Positions 8,493 to 19,068 of a stretch of 64,000 nucleotides of DNA are shown here, piece after piece. Each line of letters begins with the position of its first letter. Position 1 is the first letter of the stretch. Under the pieces are notes generated by a model, which was not told the origin of the DNA, did not search any database, and saw only the letters and a program-made list of their open reading frames with translations. Location of the stretch: the NCBI RefSeq assembly GCF_029637485.1, contig NZ_CP069128.1, forward strand, positions 992,001 through 1,056,000. Direction: 5' to 3'. This DNA comes from Sphingomonas sp. LHG3406-1 (GTDB lineage Bacteria > Pseudomonadota > Alphaproteobacteria > Sphingomonadales > Sphingomonadaceae). Position numbers and translations under genes: made by a program.

Positions 8493-8507
8493 GAACGAAA
8501 ACGGAAC
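8493..8507 (-). promoter_or_regulatory. LexA (SOS) operator of uvrA
   Basis: GAAC at 8493-8496 and at 8504-8507, separated by 7 nt, read as GTTC-N7-GTTC on the minus strand. This matches the direct-repeat LexA box seen in front of lexA. It lies 46 nt before the uvrA start and 12 nt before the duplicated leader ATG. Confidence 0.88.
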
Positions 8508-8519
8508 AAACTCCCTCCC

Positions 8520-8549
8520 ATGCTGACTCACATCAAGAAGCATCGCTAG
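8520..8549 (+). CDS. Nine-codon leader ORF duplicating the uvrA start
   Basis: ATGCTGACTCACAT occurs at 8520-8533 and again at 8554-8567, where the second copy begins uvrA. The first copy opens an ORF encoding MLTHIKKHR and ends at TAG, 4 nt before the uvrA ATG. It repeats the first five residues of UvrA, then diverges. It may be a translated leader that couples or tunes uvrA initiation, or just the footprint of a small tandem duplication. Neither copy has a strong Shine-Dalgarno sequence. Confidence 0.4.
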   Translation: MLTHIKKHR

Positions 8550-8553
8550 CCAG

Positions 8554-11625
<3,072 letters not shown>

Positions 11626-11700
11626 CTTCGGAGCAAGTGATGCTCTAAAGCGCTGCGGAAGCCGCCTTGGTACGGCAAAGCGCGTCATGGAGAGCTAAGT

Positions 11701-13344
11701 GTGAGATACGCAAGTGGCCCAAGCTTGACCTCAGGCGGTACCATGGCCGCGGCCTTGGCGCCGTTGCGGGCGAGAATGCCGCGGGCGGTGGTCGAGCGCG
11801 AAATCTTGCGAGTGGTGGCGACTATCCCCGGCGCGGATGAGCGAGACCGGCTTGAAGATGCTCGCCAAGAGGTTTTGCGCTGGGCGCAAAGGCGAATGGC
11901 TGAACGGCTTCCCGTGGAAGCTTGGTCCGGTGGCACATTCGAAACCCTTGCGGCTGGCCGAACGACCATGGGGTCGCTTTTATCCGTGGACGGCACCACC
12001 CTGTGGTCCCTTCGGGCCGATGACCCCGATAAGAATGTTGCCGGCCGCATTTGGTCGACAGAAGTAAGCTTGGGCCGAACGGCATCGAGCCAAGAAGTTC
12101 AGCTCGGCGTTCGCCTAGTTGTCAATTCCGCTGAGCCGGAGCTCGTCATCGAGCCGGCAGTGCCGGGGCTCGTACGGCAAATTGCAGATACGTGCGGATT
12201 GCGCGACGGCGATGTGCCCGTAAGAAACGGTTTCCACTGGGCCGAGCACGCAGAGCATGTCGAAACGGTCACTGAGTGGGTCCTTTCGGACGCAAGACGC
12301 TTGCCTGTCATCGTCGCGACTGGTGACGGACGGGCCGATGACCCGCACGCGCCTAAATTTAATCTTGATGGCTTCGCAAATGCGTTAGTCGGATTGGCAC
12401 ATGTTGTTTGGATACCTGCTAACCTTACGTTCGGCTTGAGCGACGCTCTGGGTAAGCAACTTTCCGTTTTCCACGGCGGTCTGCGCGTTTACCAGCCCGG
12501 ACTTACAATTATCGATGACCCCCGCGATCATCAACTTTTTCTCGGCCACGTTGTTGAGCGCGAACCGGCTTCGGTCATGGCTGAACTTCGTCGCGGTGTT
12601 GCTCGCGAAAGCCTTAGGCGAACGCGGCTTGGCCATGACGTCCTTACCTTTGCGGCAGTCCGAAGTGCGGCAAGCGAGTCCTATAGCGACACTGGAAGTG
12701 TGCCGGAGGCAGCTGATGACGAAAAGCTGAAGGCTCTGTTGAAGCAGATTGAGGCCATGAACAATCGCGTTGTGGAGCTTCAGGCGCAGGTGGACCAAGC
12801 TTGGCAGTTGTCCGAAGAGGAAAGTGAACGCGCTGAGGCTTCGGAGCGACAGCTCTTCTCTTCCTTCGCGCGCATCGAGCACCTTGAGCATGCCCTCATT
12901 GAAACTGGAGCCAAACCACAAGAGGTCGCCGACCCCACCTCATGGGAGGAGTTCGTAGGGTGGTGCGATACGGAATTTGCTGGCAAGGTCACGCTCTCGC
13001 CATCCGCCCGCAGAGGCATTCGTAAGGCTCAGTTTCAAGACATCGAAGAGGTTGCTCAATGCATCCGCTGGTTAGCTAGCATTGCTCGCGACCGCTTCAT
13101 GATTGGTGGGGGAACGCTGGCGAACATTCCCGTCTTCGAAGGCATTACGAACGCACCATGCGGAAATGACGAGTACACCTTCGATTTTCAGGGAAGGCGG
13201 CTGACAGCCACGTGGCACTTGAAGAACGGCGGAAATACCAGACAGCCTGAACGGTGCCTCCGCATCTACTATAGCTTCGACGAGCAGACACGCCAGATTA
13301 TAGTTTCCGACATGCCCGCGCACTTGCGTACGGGCGCTAGCTGA
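11701..13344 (+). CDS. Uncharacterised accessory protein, coiled coil plus possible RelE-like C-terminal domain
   Basis: I do not recognise this 547-residue protein with certainty. Four regions are visible: an N-terminal region (about 25-180) without a known motif; a region (about 185-290) with alternating hydrophobic strands, ending in FANALVGLAHVVWIP and GLRVYQPG; a charged coiled coil (about 338-405); and a C-terminal part (about 415-547) whose WHLKNGGNT...RCLRIYYSFDEQTRQIIVSDMPAHL stretch resembles a RelE/ParE-type RNase fold. Codon use is visibly less GC-biased than in flanking uvrA (for example aaatttaatcttgatgg), suggesting horizontal gain. No membrane segment is seen. The GTG at 11701 is taken as start; the ATG at 11743 is a credible alternative. 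A defence or stress role is a guess. Confidence 0.75.
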   Translation: MRYASGPSLTSGGTMAAALAPLRARMPRAVVEREILRVVATIPGADERDRLEDARQEVLRWAQRRMAERLPVEAWSGGTFETLAAGRTTMGSLLSVDGTTLWSLRADDPDKNVAGRIWSTEVSLGRTASSQEVQLGVRLVVNSAEPELVIEPAVPGLVRQIADTCGLRDGDVPVRNGFHWAEHAEHVETVTEWVLSDARRLPVIVATGDGRADDPHAPKFNLDGFANALVGLAHVVWIPANLTFGLSDALGKQLSVFHGGLRVYQPGLTIIDDPRDHQLFLGHVVEREPASVMAELRRGVARESLRRTRLGHDVLTFAAVRSAASESYSDTGSVPEAADDEKLKALLKQIEAMNNRVVELQAQVDQAWQLSEEESERAEASERQLFSSFARIEHLEHALIETGAKPQEVADPTSWEEFVGWCDTEFAGKVTLSPSARRGIRKAQFQDIEEVAQCIRWLASIARDRFMIGGGTLANIPVFEGITNAPCGNDEYTFDFQGRRLTATWHLKNGGNTRQPERCLRIYYSFDEQTRQIIVSDMPAHLRTGAS

Positions 13345-13413
13345 TGCGACATGCGATAAGCATGGCGGCAGTTTCCTGATGGTCTCTGCACTAGAGAATA
13401 CGATGACAGTCAC

Positions 13414-13767
13414 CTAAACATCCAAAACCCGCACCCCAAACGTCCGCTCCACCCCCGCCCCAGCCATCACCCGCGCCACCACCTGCGCCAGCTCGGCCGG
13501 TCCGTCGCCCGCGAACACCTCGCCATAGCCGACTCCCGCCCGCCGCAGCGCCTCGCGCTTCACGGCGTCGCGGGCGGCCGCTTCGCCCTGGTGGTGCCCC
13601 CGCCCCTGATACTCGATCGCCACCCTTGGGCGCTGGTCGGCGTCAACCAGCAGGAAGTCGACGCGCTTGGCGTTGATCGTGTTGAACGCCTCGACGCTGC
13701 TCCCGTCCAGCAACTGACTGAAGGCTTGATCTGGGCACGGCGGAACATCAAGATCGCTGTATGACAC
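13414..13767 (-). CDS. DUF2726-like restriction-fold nuclease, probably N-terminally truncated
   Basis: The 117 residues carry the core of the DUF2726 family: FNTINAKRVDFLLVD, then RVAIEYQGRGHHQ, then RDAVKREALRRAGVGY. The Asp, Glu/Gln and His/Lys spacing is reminiscent of PD-(D/E)xK endonuclease folds. Intact relatives usually carry a longer N-terminal lead that is missing here, and the GTG start at 13765-13767 overlaps the start of the divergent 91-residue ORF. It may therefore be a decaying fragment. It sits next to the accessory gene 11701-13344, in the same patch of uncertain genes. DNA or RNA cleavage is possible but unproven. Confidence 0.6.
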   Translation of the reverse strand: MSYSDLDVPPCPDQAFSQLLDGSSVEAFNTINAKRVDFLLVDADQRPRVAIEYQGRGHHQGEAAARDAVKREALRRAGVGYGEVFAGDGPAELAQVVARVMAGAGVERTFGVRVLDV

Positions 13768-14036
13768 TGAGCAAGCCTTGGTCGCCTTACCGCCAGATCA
13801 TCATTGAGACCTATGCTGGTCCTCCGAGAGGTTCTCACGGCAGCATTCGGGCAAGGCCCACTCCTGGCCAGTTCTACCCTCAGTCAATGAATGTCGAGTG
13901 CTCACGTGATATGCGGAAGCGTTACCCAGTGGGGTCCAAATTCCGCATCTTCGCGAAGGAAGTGTCTAAAGAAGACGGGACGTCCTTCCTCTATACTCAC
14001 TTTAGCTGGCCGTATGAGTTGATGTCGAAGAAGTAG
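13761..14036 (+). CDS. Small uncharacterised protein
   Basis: The 91-residue soluble protein (MTLSKPWSPYRQIIIETY...) has a conserved-looking core: IRARPTPGQ, MNVECSRDMRKRYPVGSKFRIFAKE, then FLYTHFSWPYELM at the end. I recall similar short proteins from genomic islands but cannot name a family. It is less GC-rich than its neighbours, like the gene at 11701. The pattern VGSKFRIFAKEVSKEDGTSFLYTHFSW suggests a compact beta-rich domain. It overlaps the divergent DUF2726-like start by 7 nt, so one of the two starts is probably misplaced. Confidence 0.6.
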   Translation: MTLSKPWSPYRQIIIETYAGPPRGSHGSIRARPTPGQFYPQSMNVECSRDMRKRYPVGSKFRIFAKEVSKEDGTSFLYTHFSWPYELMSKK

Positions 14037-14049
14037 AAGAAGAAGCCGT

Positions 14050-14066
14050 CACGGATTAAATCCGTG
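14050..14066. terminator. 17-bp palindrome after the accessory patch
   Basis: CACGGATT and AATCCGTG flank a single A, 13 nt after the stop of the 91-residue ORF. It could be a weak terminator or a protein-binding site. The next 200 bp (to 14264) has no gene; it is low-complexity cttcgc/gctcgg sequence followed by the promoter region of the next gene. Confidence 0.45.
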
Positions 14067-14264
14067 TCGTCGATCAGGCTGCCCGCCTCGGCCTGAGGCC
14101 TCGCCAAGCACCTGTCGGCCGGCCGGCTTCGCGGCTCTTCGCGCTGCTTCGCTGCGCTCGGCGCTTCGCTTGTTGTTTTCGGTTCATGCGACTTCCGGGG
14201 CGCTCCGCCCGTTTATCCCTTGAACTCCCCCGGCGCTTTCCGGGTCGAGACGAAGGAAGACCCC

Positions 14265-14819
14265 ATGCGAACCCTCGCAATCCTCACCGCCGCCGGCGCG
14301 CTGACTGCCGTCGCGATCCCCGCCGCCGCGCAATATTATCCGCAGCCGCAGACCCCGCAGCCCTACCCCGGCCAGCCCGGCTACGGCTACAACCAGCAGA
14401 CCTATCCGCAGCAGCAGGGCGGCCTGCCCGGGATCATCGCCCAGCTGCTCGGCAACCGCAATTATGCGGCCAACGACCGCCAGCTGGTCACCCAGTGCGC
14501 CGCCGCGGCCCAGACCGAAGTCGCCCGCCGCTACCCGGCCGCCTATGGCCAGCAGGGCTACGGCCAGCGCCCCTACGGCCAGGCCTATGGCTATAACCAG
14601 GCCTATCCGGGCACCGCTCGAGTCACCGCCATCACCAACGTCCAGCGTCGCAACAACCGCAACCTGCGCGTGACCGGCCTCGTCGACAGCGGCCGCTATG
14701 CCCAGACGCCTTATGGCTACAACCAGCGCCAGGCCTATGCCCAGGGCGACCTGCGCTTCAACTGCACCGTCGACTATTCCGGCCGGGTGACCAACCTGCG
14801 CCTGAGCCGGGCCCGCTAG
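14265..14819 (+). CDS. Secreted Tyr/Gln/Pro-rich protein
   Basis: The 184-residue protein has a clear signal peptide (MRTLAILTAAGALTAVAIPAAA, cut about 22). It is followed by a Tyr/Gln/Pro-rich stretch (YYPQPQTPQPYPGQPGYGYN) and a conserved-looking core: QLVTQCAAAAQTEVARRYP, TAITNVQRRNNRNLRVTGLVDSG, and DLRFNCTVDYSGRVTNLRL. The C-terminal half resembles small periplasmic proteins of sphingomonads; the two Cys could form a disulfide. The ATG at 14265 has a GAAGGAAGA site upstream. A strong terminator follows. Function unknown; probably periplasmic or surface-associated. Confidence 0.85.
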   Translation: MRTLAILTAAGALTAVAIPAAAQYYPQPQTPQPYPGQPGYGYNQQTYPQQQGGLPGIIAQLLGNRNYAANDRQLVTQCAAAAQTEVARRYPAAYGQQGYGQRPYGQAYGYNQAYPGTARVTAITNVQRRNNRNLRVTGLVDSGRYAQTPYGYNQRQAYAQGDLRFNCTVDYSGRVTNLRLSRAR

Positions 14820-14841
14820 GCCCCGCATCGGGATAATAAAG

Positions 14842-14880
14842 GGGCGCGCGGCCGAAGGGTCGCGCGCCCTTCTTCGTTCG
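14842..14880 (+). terminator. Rho-independent terminator
   Basis: The GGGCGCGCG stem (14842-14850) pairs with CGCGCGCCC (14861-14869), followed by ttcttcgttcg, 22 nt after the stop of the secreted-protein gene. Confidence 0.85.
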
Positions 14881-14936
14881 TGCTCCGGGCGGTTGCTCGC
14901 TTGACTAGTAGGATTGCAACTGTCCTACCCTGGTCG

Positions 14937-15386
14937 ATGGACAAGCATCTCGCCGACCGGCTGTTCGACCCGACCTTCAACGACTGCAGCTCCGATGAGG
15001 AATTCGACCTTGCCTGGACCGTCCAGGCACGGCTGACGGATGCGTTGAGGGGCGGCCGATCCCGCGCCGCCCAGCCACAGAAACCCGCCGAAACCATCCG
15101 CCGCCGCCAGGCGGCCGAGCGCGACGCCGAAGCGCGGCTGCGCGAACAGCAGGAGCGGATCGTGCCCGCCGTGCACTTCTTCGAGGATGCGGACGAGCCG
15201 GACTATGCCGCGGTTCGGCGGCGGGCAACAAGGACTCCCGCTCGAATCGGCCGGCCGGGGACCGCGAAGACGCCCTCACACCGGCGGAAGCACCGTCACC
15301 CGCGCGCCCTTGCCGCCGCAGCGCGCGCACTTCAGCCGCGCCTCGGCCTCCTCGAAGCCGCAATTGCCGAGCGCCCTGACCGCTGA
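14937..15386 (+). CDS. Hypothetical protein (doubtful)
   Basis: An ORF of 149 codons from an ATG at 14937. Its first ~95 residues look protein-like: acidic MDKHLADRLFDPTFNDCSSDEEFDLAW, then a helical Arg/Glu-rich segment and ERIVPAVHFFEDADEPDY. The last ~50 residues are antisense to the zinc-ribbon gene 15276-15491 and look like noise (Arg/Ala-rich). Either the gene is real with a frameshift near 15230, or only the first part is coding. No family is recognised. Confidence 0.4.
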   Translation: MDKHLADRLFDPTFNDCSSDEEFDLAWTVQARLTDALRGGRSRAAQPQKPAETIRRRQAAERDAEARLREQQERIVPAVHFFEDADEPDYAAVRRRATRTPARIGRPGTAKTPSHRRKHRHPRALAAAARALQPRLGLLEAAIAERPDR

Positions 15387-15491
15387 ATGACTGTCCAGCG
15401 TCCGCGCCGCGCCGCAATCGCGGCAGTCGATGCGGATGCTGGCCCGGAAACGGGCAAGGTCGCCGGTGGTTCGGATATGCTTGGCGGACAT
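15276..15491 (-). CDS. Small zinc-ribbon protein
   Basis: The 71-residue protein has two CxxC pairs (Cys23/Cys26 in IDCRDCG and Cys55/Cys58 in LKCARCGG), the layout of a zinc ribbon. It starts MSAKHIRTTGDLARF at the ATG at 15489-15491. Such small ribbons occur in sphingomonad genomes without assigned function and may bind nucleic acid or a protein partner. It lies just downstream of tRNA-Arg and its terminator on the same strand. Confidence 0.7.
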   Translation of the reverse strand: MSAKHIRTTGDLARFRASIRIDCRDCGAARTLDSHSAVRALGNCGFEEAEARLKCARCGGKGARVTVLPPV

Positions 15492-15589
15492 GGCGCCTGC
15501 TTCTACGCCCGATAGAACGAAACAGGAACAACTGCGCGCGAGAAAGCTGTGGATGACAGCGGGGACGGCGCGGCCGCTGTCGGCGCAAA

Positions 15590-15618
15590 CAAAAAAGGCC
15601 CACTCTTTCGAGTGGACC
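15590..15618 (-). terminator. Rho-independent terminator of tRNA-Arg
   Basis: Read on the minus strand: stem GGTCCACTC, loop GAAA, stem GAGTGGGCC, then TTTTTT. It lies 12 nt beyond the tRNA-Arg 3' end and is a textbook intrinsic terminator. Confidence 0.93.
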
Positions 15619-15629
15619 TCTTGGGTGGC

Positions 15630-15706
15630 TGGCGCGCCCGGAACGATTCGAACGTCCGACCCTCAGATTCGTAGTCTGATGCTCTATCCAGCTGAGCTAC
15701 GGGCGC
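15630..15706 (-). tRNA. tRNA-Arg (anticodon ACG)
   Basis: The minus strand reads GCGCCCG TAGCTCAGCTGG... with anticodon stem-loop CAGA-CTACGAA-TCTG (anticodon ACG), T-arm GTTCGAAT, acceptor CGGGCGC, discriminator G, and an encoded CCA (15630-15632). It is 77 nt long including CCA. The D-, anticodon and T-arms all pair. ACG is the usual Arg tRNA for CGU/CGC/CGA after A-to-I editing. Confidence 0.97.
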
Positions 15707-15787
15707 TTGCCGAGGGCGGCGTCTAGAGACAGGCGGCGCGGTGCGCAACCCCTTGTTGGCCCGTCGTTGCTTGCTAGAGGGAAAAGG

Positions 15788-16303
15788 ATGCGTCGCCGCC
15801 TTCCCGTCCGCCCGGCCCTCGCCGTCCTGCTGCTGACGGCCGCCGCCGCCTGCGCGCCGTTGAAGGACGGGCCGTCGCTCGCGCCGCGGGCGGCCGAGGC
15901 GATCGATCCGCGCCTCCCCATCCCCGACCGCGCGGCCGACCTCCCGCCGACCCCCGCCTTCCTCGCGGCGCTCGAGGCCGTCCGGTCGCGCGCGCTGGCC
16001 GGCGCCGACGTGGCCGAGCCGGCCATCCGCACCGCCACTGCCGCGGCCGCCGGTGCGGGCCCGGTCCAGTCGGAAAGCTGGATCACGGCGCAGGAGCAAT
16101 TGTCCGCTGCCATCGCCGCCCGCGCGGCCCTCGTCTCGGCGCTCGGCGACCTCGATGCCCTCGTCTCCCGGCACACCCGCAGCGCGGAGCGACTGGTGGC
16201 GCAGGACCTCGCCGCGGCGCGGCGGGTGAATGACGAGCTTGGCGCCATCGACCGCCGTCAGCTCGACGCCCTCGACGCCATCAAGGCTCGCCTTCAGCGC
16301 TGA
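15788..16303 (+). CDS. Putative lipoprotein
   Basis: The 171-residue protein starts MRRRLPVRPALAVLLLTAAAACAP, a signal peptide ending in a lipobox-like AAAC at Cys22. The remainder is Ala-rich and helical (about 45-171), with repeated ALxAV/RAALVSALGDLDALV heptad-like stretches suggesting a helical bundle. No domain is recognised. It lies between tRNA-Arg and the convergent GNAT gene, overlapping that gene's 3' end by 10 nt. It is probably periplasmic, anchored to a membrane. Confidence 0.75.
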   Translation: MRRRLPVRPALAVLLLTAAAACAPLKDGPSLAPRAAEAIDPRLPIPDRAADLPPTPAFLAALEAVRSRALAGADVAEPAIRTATAAAAGAGPVQSESWITAQEQLSAAIAARAALVSALGDLDALVSRHTRSAERLVAQDLAAARRVNDELGAIDRRQLDALDAIKARLQR

Positions 16304-16860
16304 GCGCGCCACTCCGCCGCGGTGATGGCGAAGGTCACCTGCGGATTGGGCGCGGCATCGCCGGGAAAGCGCGTATCTTCGAAGTCATGCTCGGGAAGCC
16401 GCCGCATGCCGAGGCGCTTCATCAACCCCTGGCTCGGCGCATTGCCCGCGGCGGTGAAGGCGATCACCCGCTCCGCCCCGAAGCGATCGAAGGCGAGGTC
16501 CAGCGAGGCAATGGCGGCTTCCTTGGCATAGCCCTGCCCCCAGGCATCCTCGCGCAGCCGCCAGCCGACTTCCACCTCGCCGTGCAGCGGTTCGGCACCC
16601 GGCGCATTGGCGCGCTTCAGGCCGCAGAAGCCGAGGATCGCGTCGTCGGCGCGCCGTTCGACCGCCCAGAAGGTGAAGCCATGATCGGCCATATAGGTAT
16701 CGAGCCGGGCCCTCGCGGCCGCCATCTGCGCCGCGTCCCCTACTCCGCCCAGCCATTGCATCACGGCAGGCGTGTTGGTGACTCGCAGGAACTCGGCCCA
16801 ACGCTCCTCGTCCCACTCGCGCAGGCGCAAACGCTCGGTTTCGGCGACGATGGCGCTCAC
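16294..16860 (-). CDS. GNAT-family N-acetyltransferase
   Basis: The 188-residue acyltransferase resembles the RimJ/RimL type, which acetylates an amine using acetyl-CoA. It has ETERLRLREWDEERW at the start, EVEVGWRLREDAWGQGYAKEA (the acetyl-CoA-binding motif A, with Gln/Gly-x-Gly) and a C-terminal NAPSQGLMKRLGM helix. The GTG at 16858-16860 forms a 4-nt GTGA overlap with the stop of the upstream spermidine-synthase-like gene, so the two are translationally coupled. The substrate is unknown. Confidence 0.85.
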   Translation of the reverse strand: MSAIVAETERLRLREWDEERWAEFLRVTNTPAVMQWLGGVGDAAQMAAARARLDTYMADHGFTFWAVERRADDAILGFCGLKRANAPGAEPLHGEVEVGWRLREDAWGQGYAKEAAIASLDLAFDRFGAERVIAFTAAGNAPSQGLMKRLGMRRLPEHDFEDTRFPGDAAPNPQVTFAITAAEWRAQR

Positions 16861-19046
16861 CAGGGTCGCACCAGCACCGGCAGGATCGAGGCATGGTCGT
16901 CCGTCCAGTGGACCCTCGGTCCGAACGGCAGGCCGACCCATAGGTCCGCCTCGGTCGCCTTGACCCGCTCGATCAGCGCCGCATCGGACGACAAGGCCGT
17001 CCAGGTCGAGTCATAGCCGCGCACCAGCGGATCGCCGACGGCAGAGGCGAGCACGCCCTTCATGCCGACGCTCTCTCCCCCGGTCCGGATCACCGGCCGC
17101 AGCTCGAGGTGCCGATTGGAGATGTGGATCATCAGCAACCCGCCCGGACGAAGGGCGCGTCGGTAGATGGCGAAAGCCTCGCGGGTAAGGAGATGCATCG
17201 GGATGGCGTCGGACGAAAAGGCGTCGATCACCAGGATGTCGAAGCTGGCGGGCGCCGCCTCGGCCAGCTTGAGCCGCGCATCGCCAATGACGACGGGCGC
17301 ATCCGGCAGGCACCGCGACAGGAACTTGAAGGAAGGCGAGCGGGCGATCTCGATCACCGTGGGATCGATTTCGAACAGGGTCCAGCGCTCGCCCGGCCGG
17401 GAATAGCAGCCGAGCGTGCCGAGCCCCACGCCGACCACCCCGACACGCGCCTGCGGCCCGAGCAGCGCCGGCAGGTTGGTCATCACCCGGCCGACCCCCG
17501 AGCCGCTCCAGTAATAGCTGGTCGGCGTACGCTCCCGCTCGGGCGAACCGACCAGTTGCACCCCGTGCGTGGTCGTGCCGTGAACCAGTCCCCGCGTCCC
17601 CCAGCCGTCGAGTACGCGATAGACGCCGAAGTAGCTGCGGGTGAGCTGCCCGGGCACCATGGTGTCGTGCAGGCGATCGAGCCCGCCGCTCGCAAGCATT
17701 GACGTGGCAAGGGCCGCAGTGAACAGCCAGCGCCGGCCGAGCGCCAGCGAAGCAAGGCCGGCGGATGCGGCCGCGACGAGCGCGAGCAAGGTCCGCTCCT
17801 CCCAGGCAGAACCGGCGATCGCCCCCGCGAACTGCAGTCCGAGCATCAGCCAGAGCATGTGCCCGGCTCGCTTGCTGGCGACCAGTGACCAGATGCCCGC
17901 GAGCGGCTGGCGTCCGCCGAGGAGGAAGGCTGCGGCGAGGAGCAGCAAAGGATGCTCGTAGGTCCAGTCGAAAATCAGCGGTGCGATGAGGGCGCAGAAC
18001 AGGCCGCCGAGCACGCCGCCGACCGACATGGCAAGGTAGAAGAGGGTCAGCTGCGCGGGCTCCGGCCGCTCGTCGTAGAGCCTGGAATGAAGCGCGGTGG
18101 CGACGAGGAACATGGCCAGGATCGCGATCAGCGCGACGATCGGCAGCAGGTTGCCCGTGACGACGAACAGCATGGCCGCGGCGAGCAGCAGAAAGAAGGG
18201 CGCGGCGGCCGCGCAGATATTGGCGGCGGTCCGGCGCACCGCGAAGGCGACGGTGAAGCTGAGAAGATAAAGGCCGAGCGGGATCACCCACAGGAGCGGC
18301 ATGGCGGCGACGTCGGTGGTGAGGTGGAGCGTCGTCGACAGCATCAGCCCTGAGGGCACGGCAGCGATCAGGGCCCAGCGCAGGAAGGTGCGCCACGGCA
18401 CCCTGGCGATGACGGCGCGGTCGGCCGGCGGCGCATCGCTCCGGAGCAAGGGAAGGCCGCAGGCAGCGACCAGAAGCAGCATGACGCCATAGCCCCAGGA
18501 CCACCACAGGCTGTTCTCGGCGACACCGACCAGCGGCTCCAGCAACAGCGGATAGGCCAGCAGGCCGCAGAAGCTGCCGAGGTTGGACGCGACGTAGAGC
18601 GGATAGGGATCGTCACCGCCGATCGACAGCCAGCGCTGCAGCAGCGGCGCCTGTGCGGAGATGGCGAAGAACAGCGGACCCACCGACACGAGCAGCAGCC
18701 ACGGCACCCACAGGAAGGGCTCGGCGGTTGCGGGCGGACTTCCGGCGGCAAGCGACAGCGGCAAGGTCAGGGCGGCAAGAAGCAGCACGCCAAGATGGAC
18801 GGCGACTTGCGTGCGCGAGCCGAAGCGGCCCAGCCAGTGGGCATAGGCATAGCCGGCGAGCAGAAGCCCCTGGTAGACCAGCATGGCGGAGTTCCACACC
18901 GCCGGAGCGCCGCCGAGCCGCGGCAAAGCCATCCGCGCCAGCATCGGCTGCACGAGGAAGAGAAGGAAGGAGCCGGTGAAGATGGCCGCCGTGAACAGCC
19001 AGCGCGGCGCACTTGCCGCATTCAAGGGTTGAGCGATCGTGGCCAT
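16857..19046 (-). CDS. Membrane-fused spermidine synthase-like protein
   Basis: The 729-residue protein has an N-terminal transporter-like membrane region (about 15-430, 10-12 hydrophobic helices; starts SFLLFLVQPMLARMALPRLGG). A C-terminal Rossmann domain (about 470-729) carries a nucleotide/SAM-type motif VGVVGVGLGTLGCY followed by acidic FEIDPTVIEIA and DILVIDAFSSDAIP, as in spermidine synthases. Relatives are called fused MFS/spermidine synthase proteins and lack a proven reaction. The ATG at 19044-19046 has an AGGAAG site. It follows hemB by 22 nt and overlaps the GNAT gene, suggesting a hemB-led operon. Confidence 0.88.
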   Translation of the reverse strand: MATIAQPLNAASAPRWLFTAAIFTGSFLLFLVQPMLARMALPRLGGAPAVWNSAMLVYQGLLLAGYAYAHWLGRFGSRTQVAVHLGVLLLAALTLPLSLAAGSPPATAEPFLWVPWLLLVSVGPLFFAISAQAPLLQRWLSIGGDDPYPLYVASNLGSFCGLLAYPLLLEPLVGVAENSLWWSWGYGVMLLLVAACGLPLLRSDAPPADRAVIARVPWRTFLRWALIAAVPSGLMLSTTLHLTTDVAAMPLLWVIPLGLYLLSFTVAFAVRRTAANICAAAAPFFLLLAAAMLFVVTGNLLPIVALIAILAMFLVATALHSRLYDERPEPAQLTLFYLAMSVGGVLGGLFCALIAPLIFDWTYEHPLLLLAAAFLLGGRQPLAGIWSLVASKRAGHMLWLMLGLQFAGAIAGSAWEERTLLALVAAASAGLASLALGRRWLFTAALATSMLASGGLDRLHDTMVPGQLTRSYFGVYRVLDGWGTRGLVHGTTTHGVQLVGSPERERTPTSYYWSGSGVGRVMTNLPALLGPQARVGVVGVGLGTLGCYSRPGERWTLFEIDPTVIEIARSPSFKFLSRCLPDAPVVIGDARLKLAEAAPASFDILVIDAFSSDAIPMHLLTREAFAIYRRALRPGGLLMIHISNRHLELRPVIRTGGESVGMKGVLASAVGDPLVRGYDSTWTALSSDAALIERVKATEADLWVGLPFGPRVHWTDDHASILPVLVRPW

Positions 19047-19068
19047 TTTTGCTTCCTGATGCCGCTGG

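Noticed and set aside
14100-14180. Repeated gcttcgc/gctcgg stretch that looked like a short tandem repeat array
   Set aside because: Units are irregular and without spacer structure; it is low-complexity GC-rich sequence, not CRISPR.
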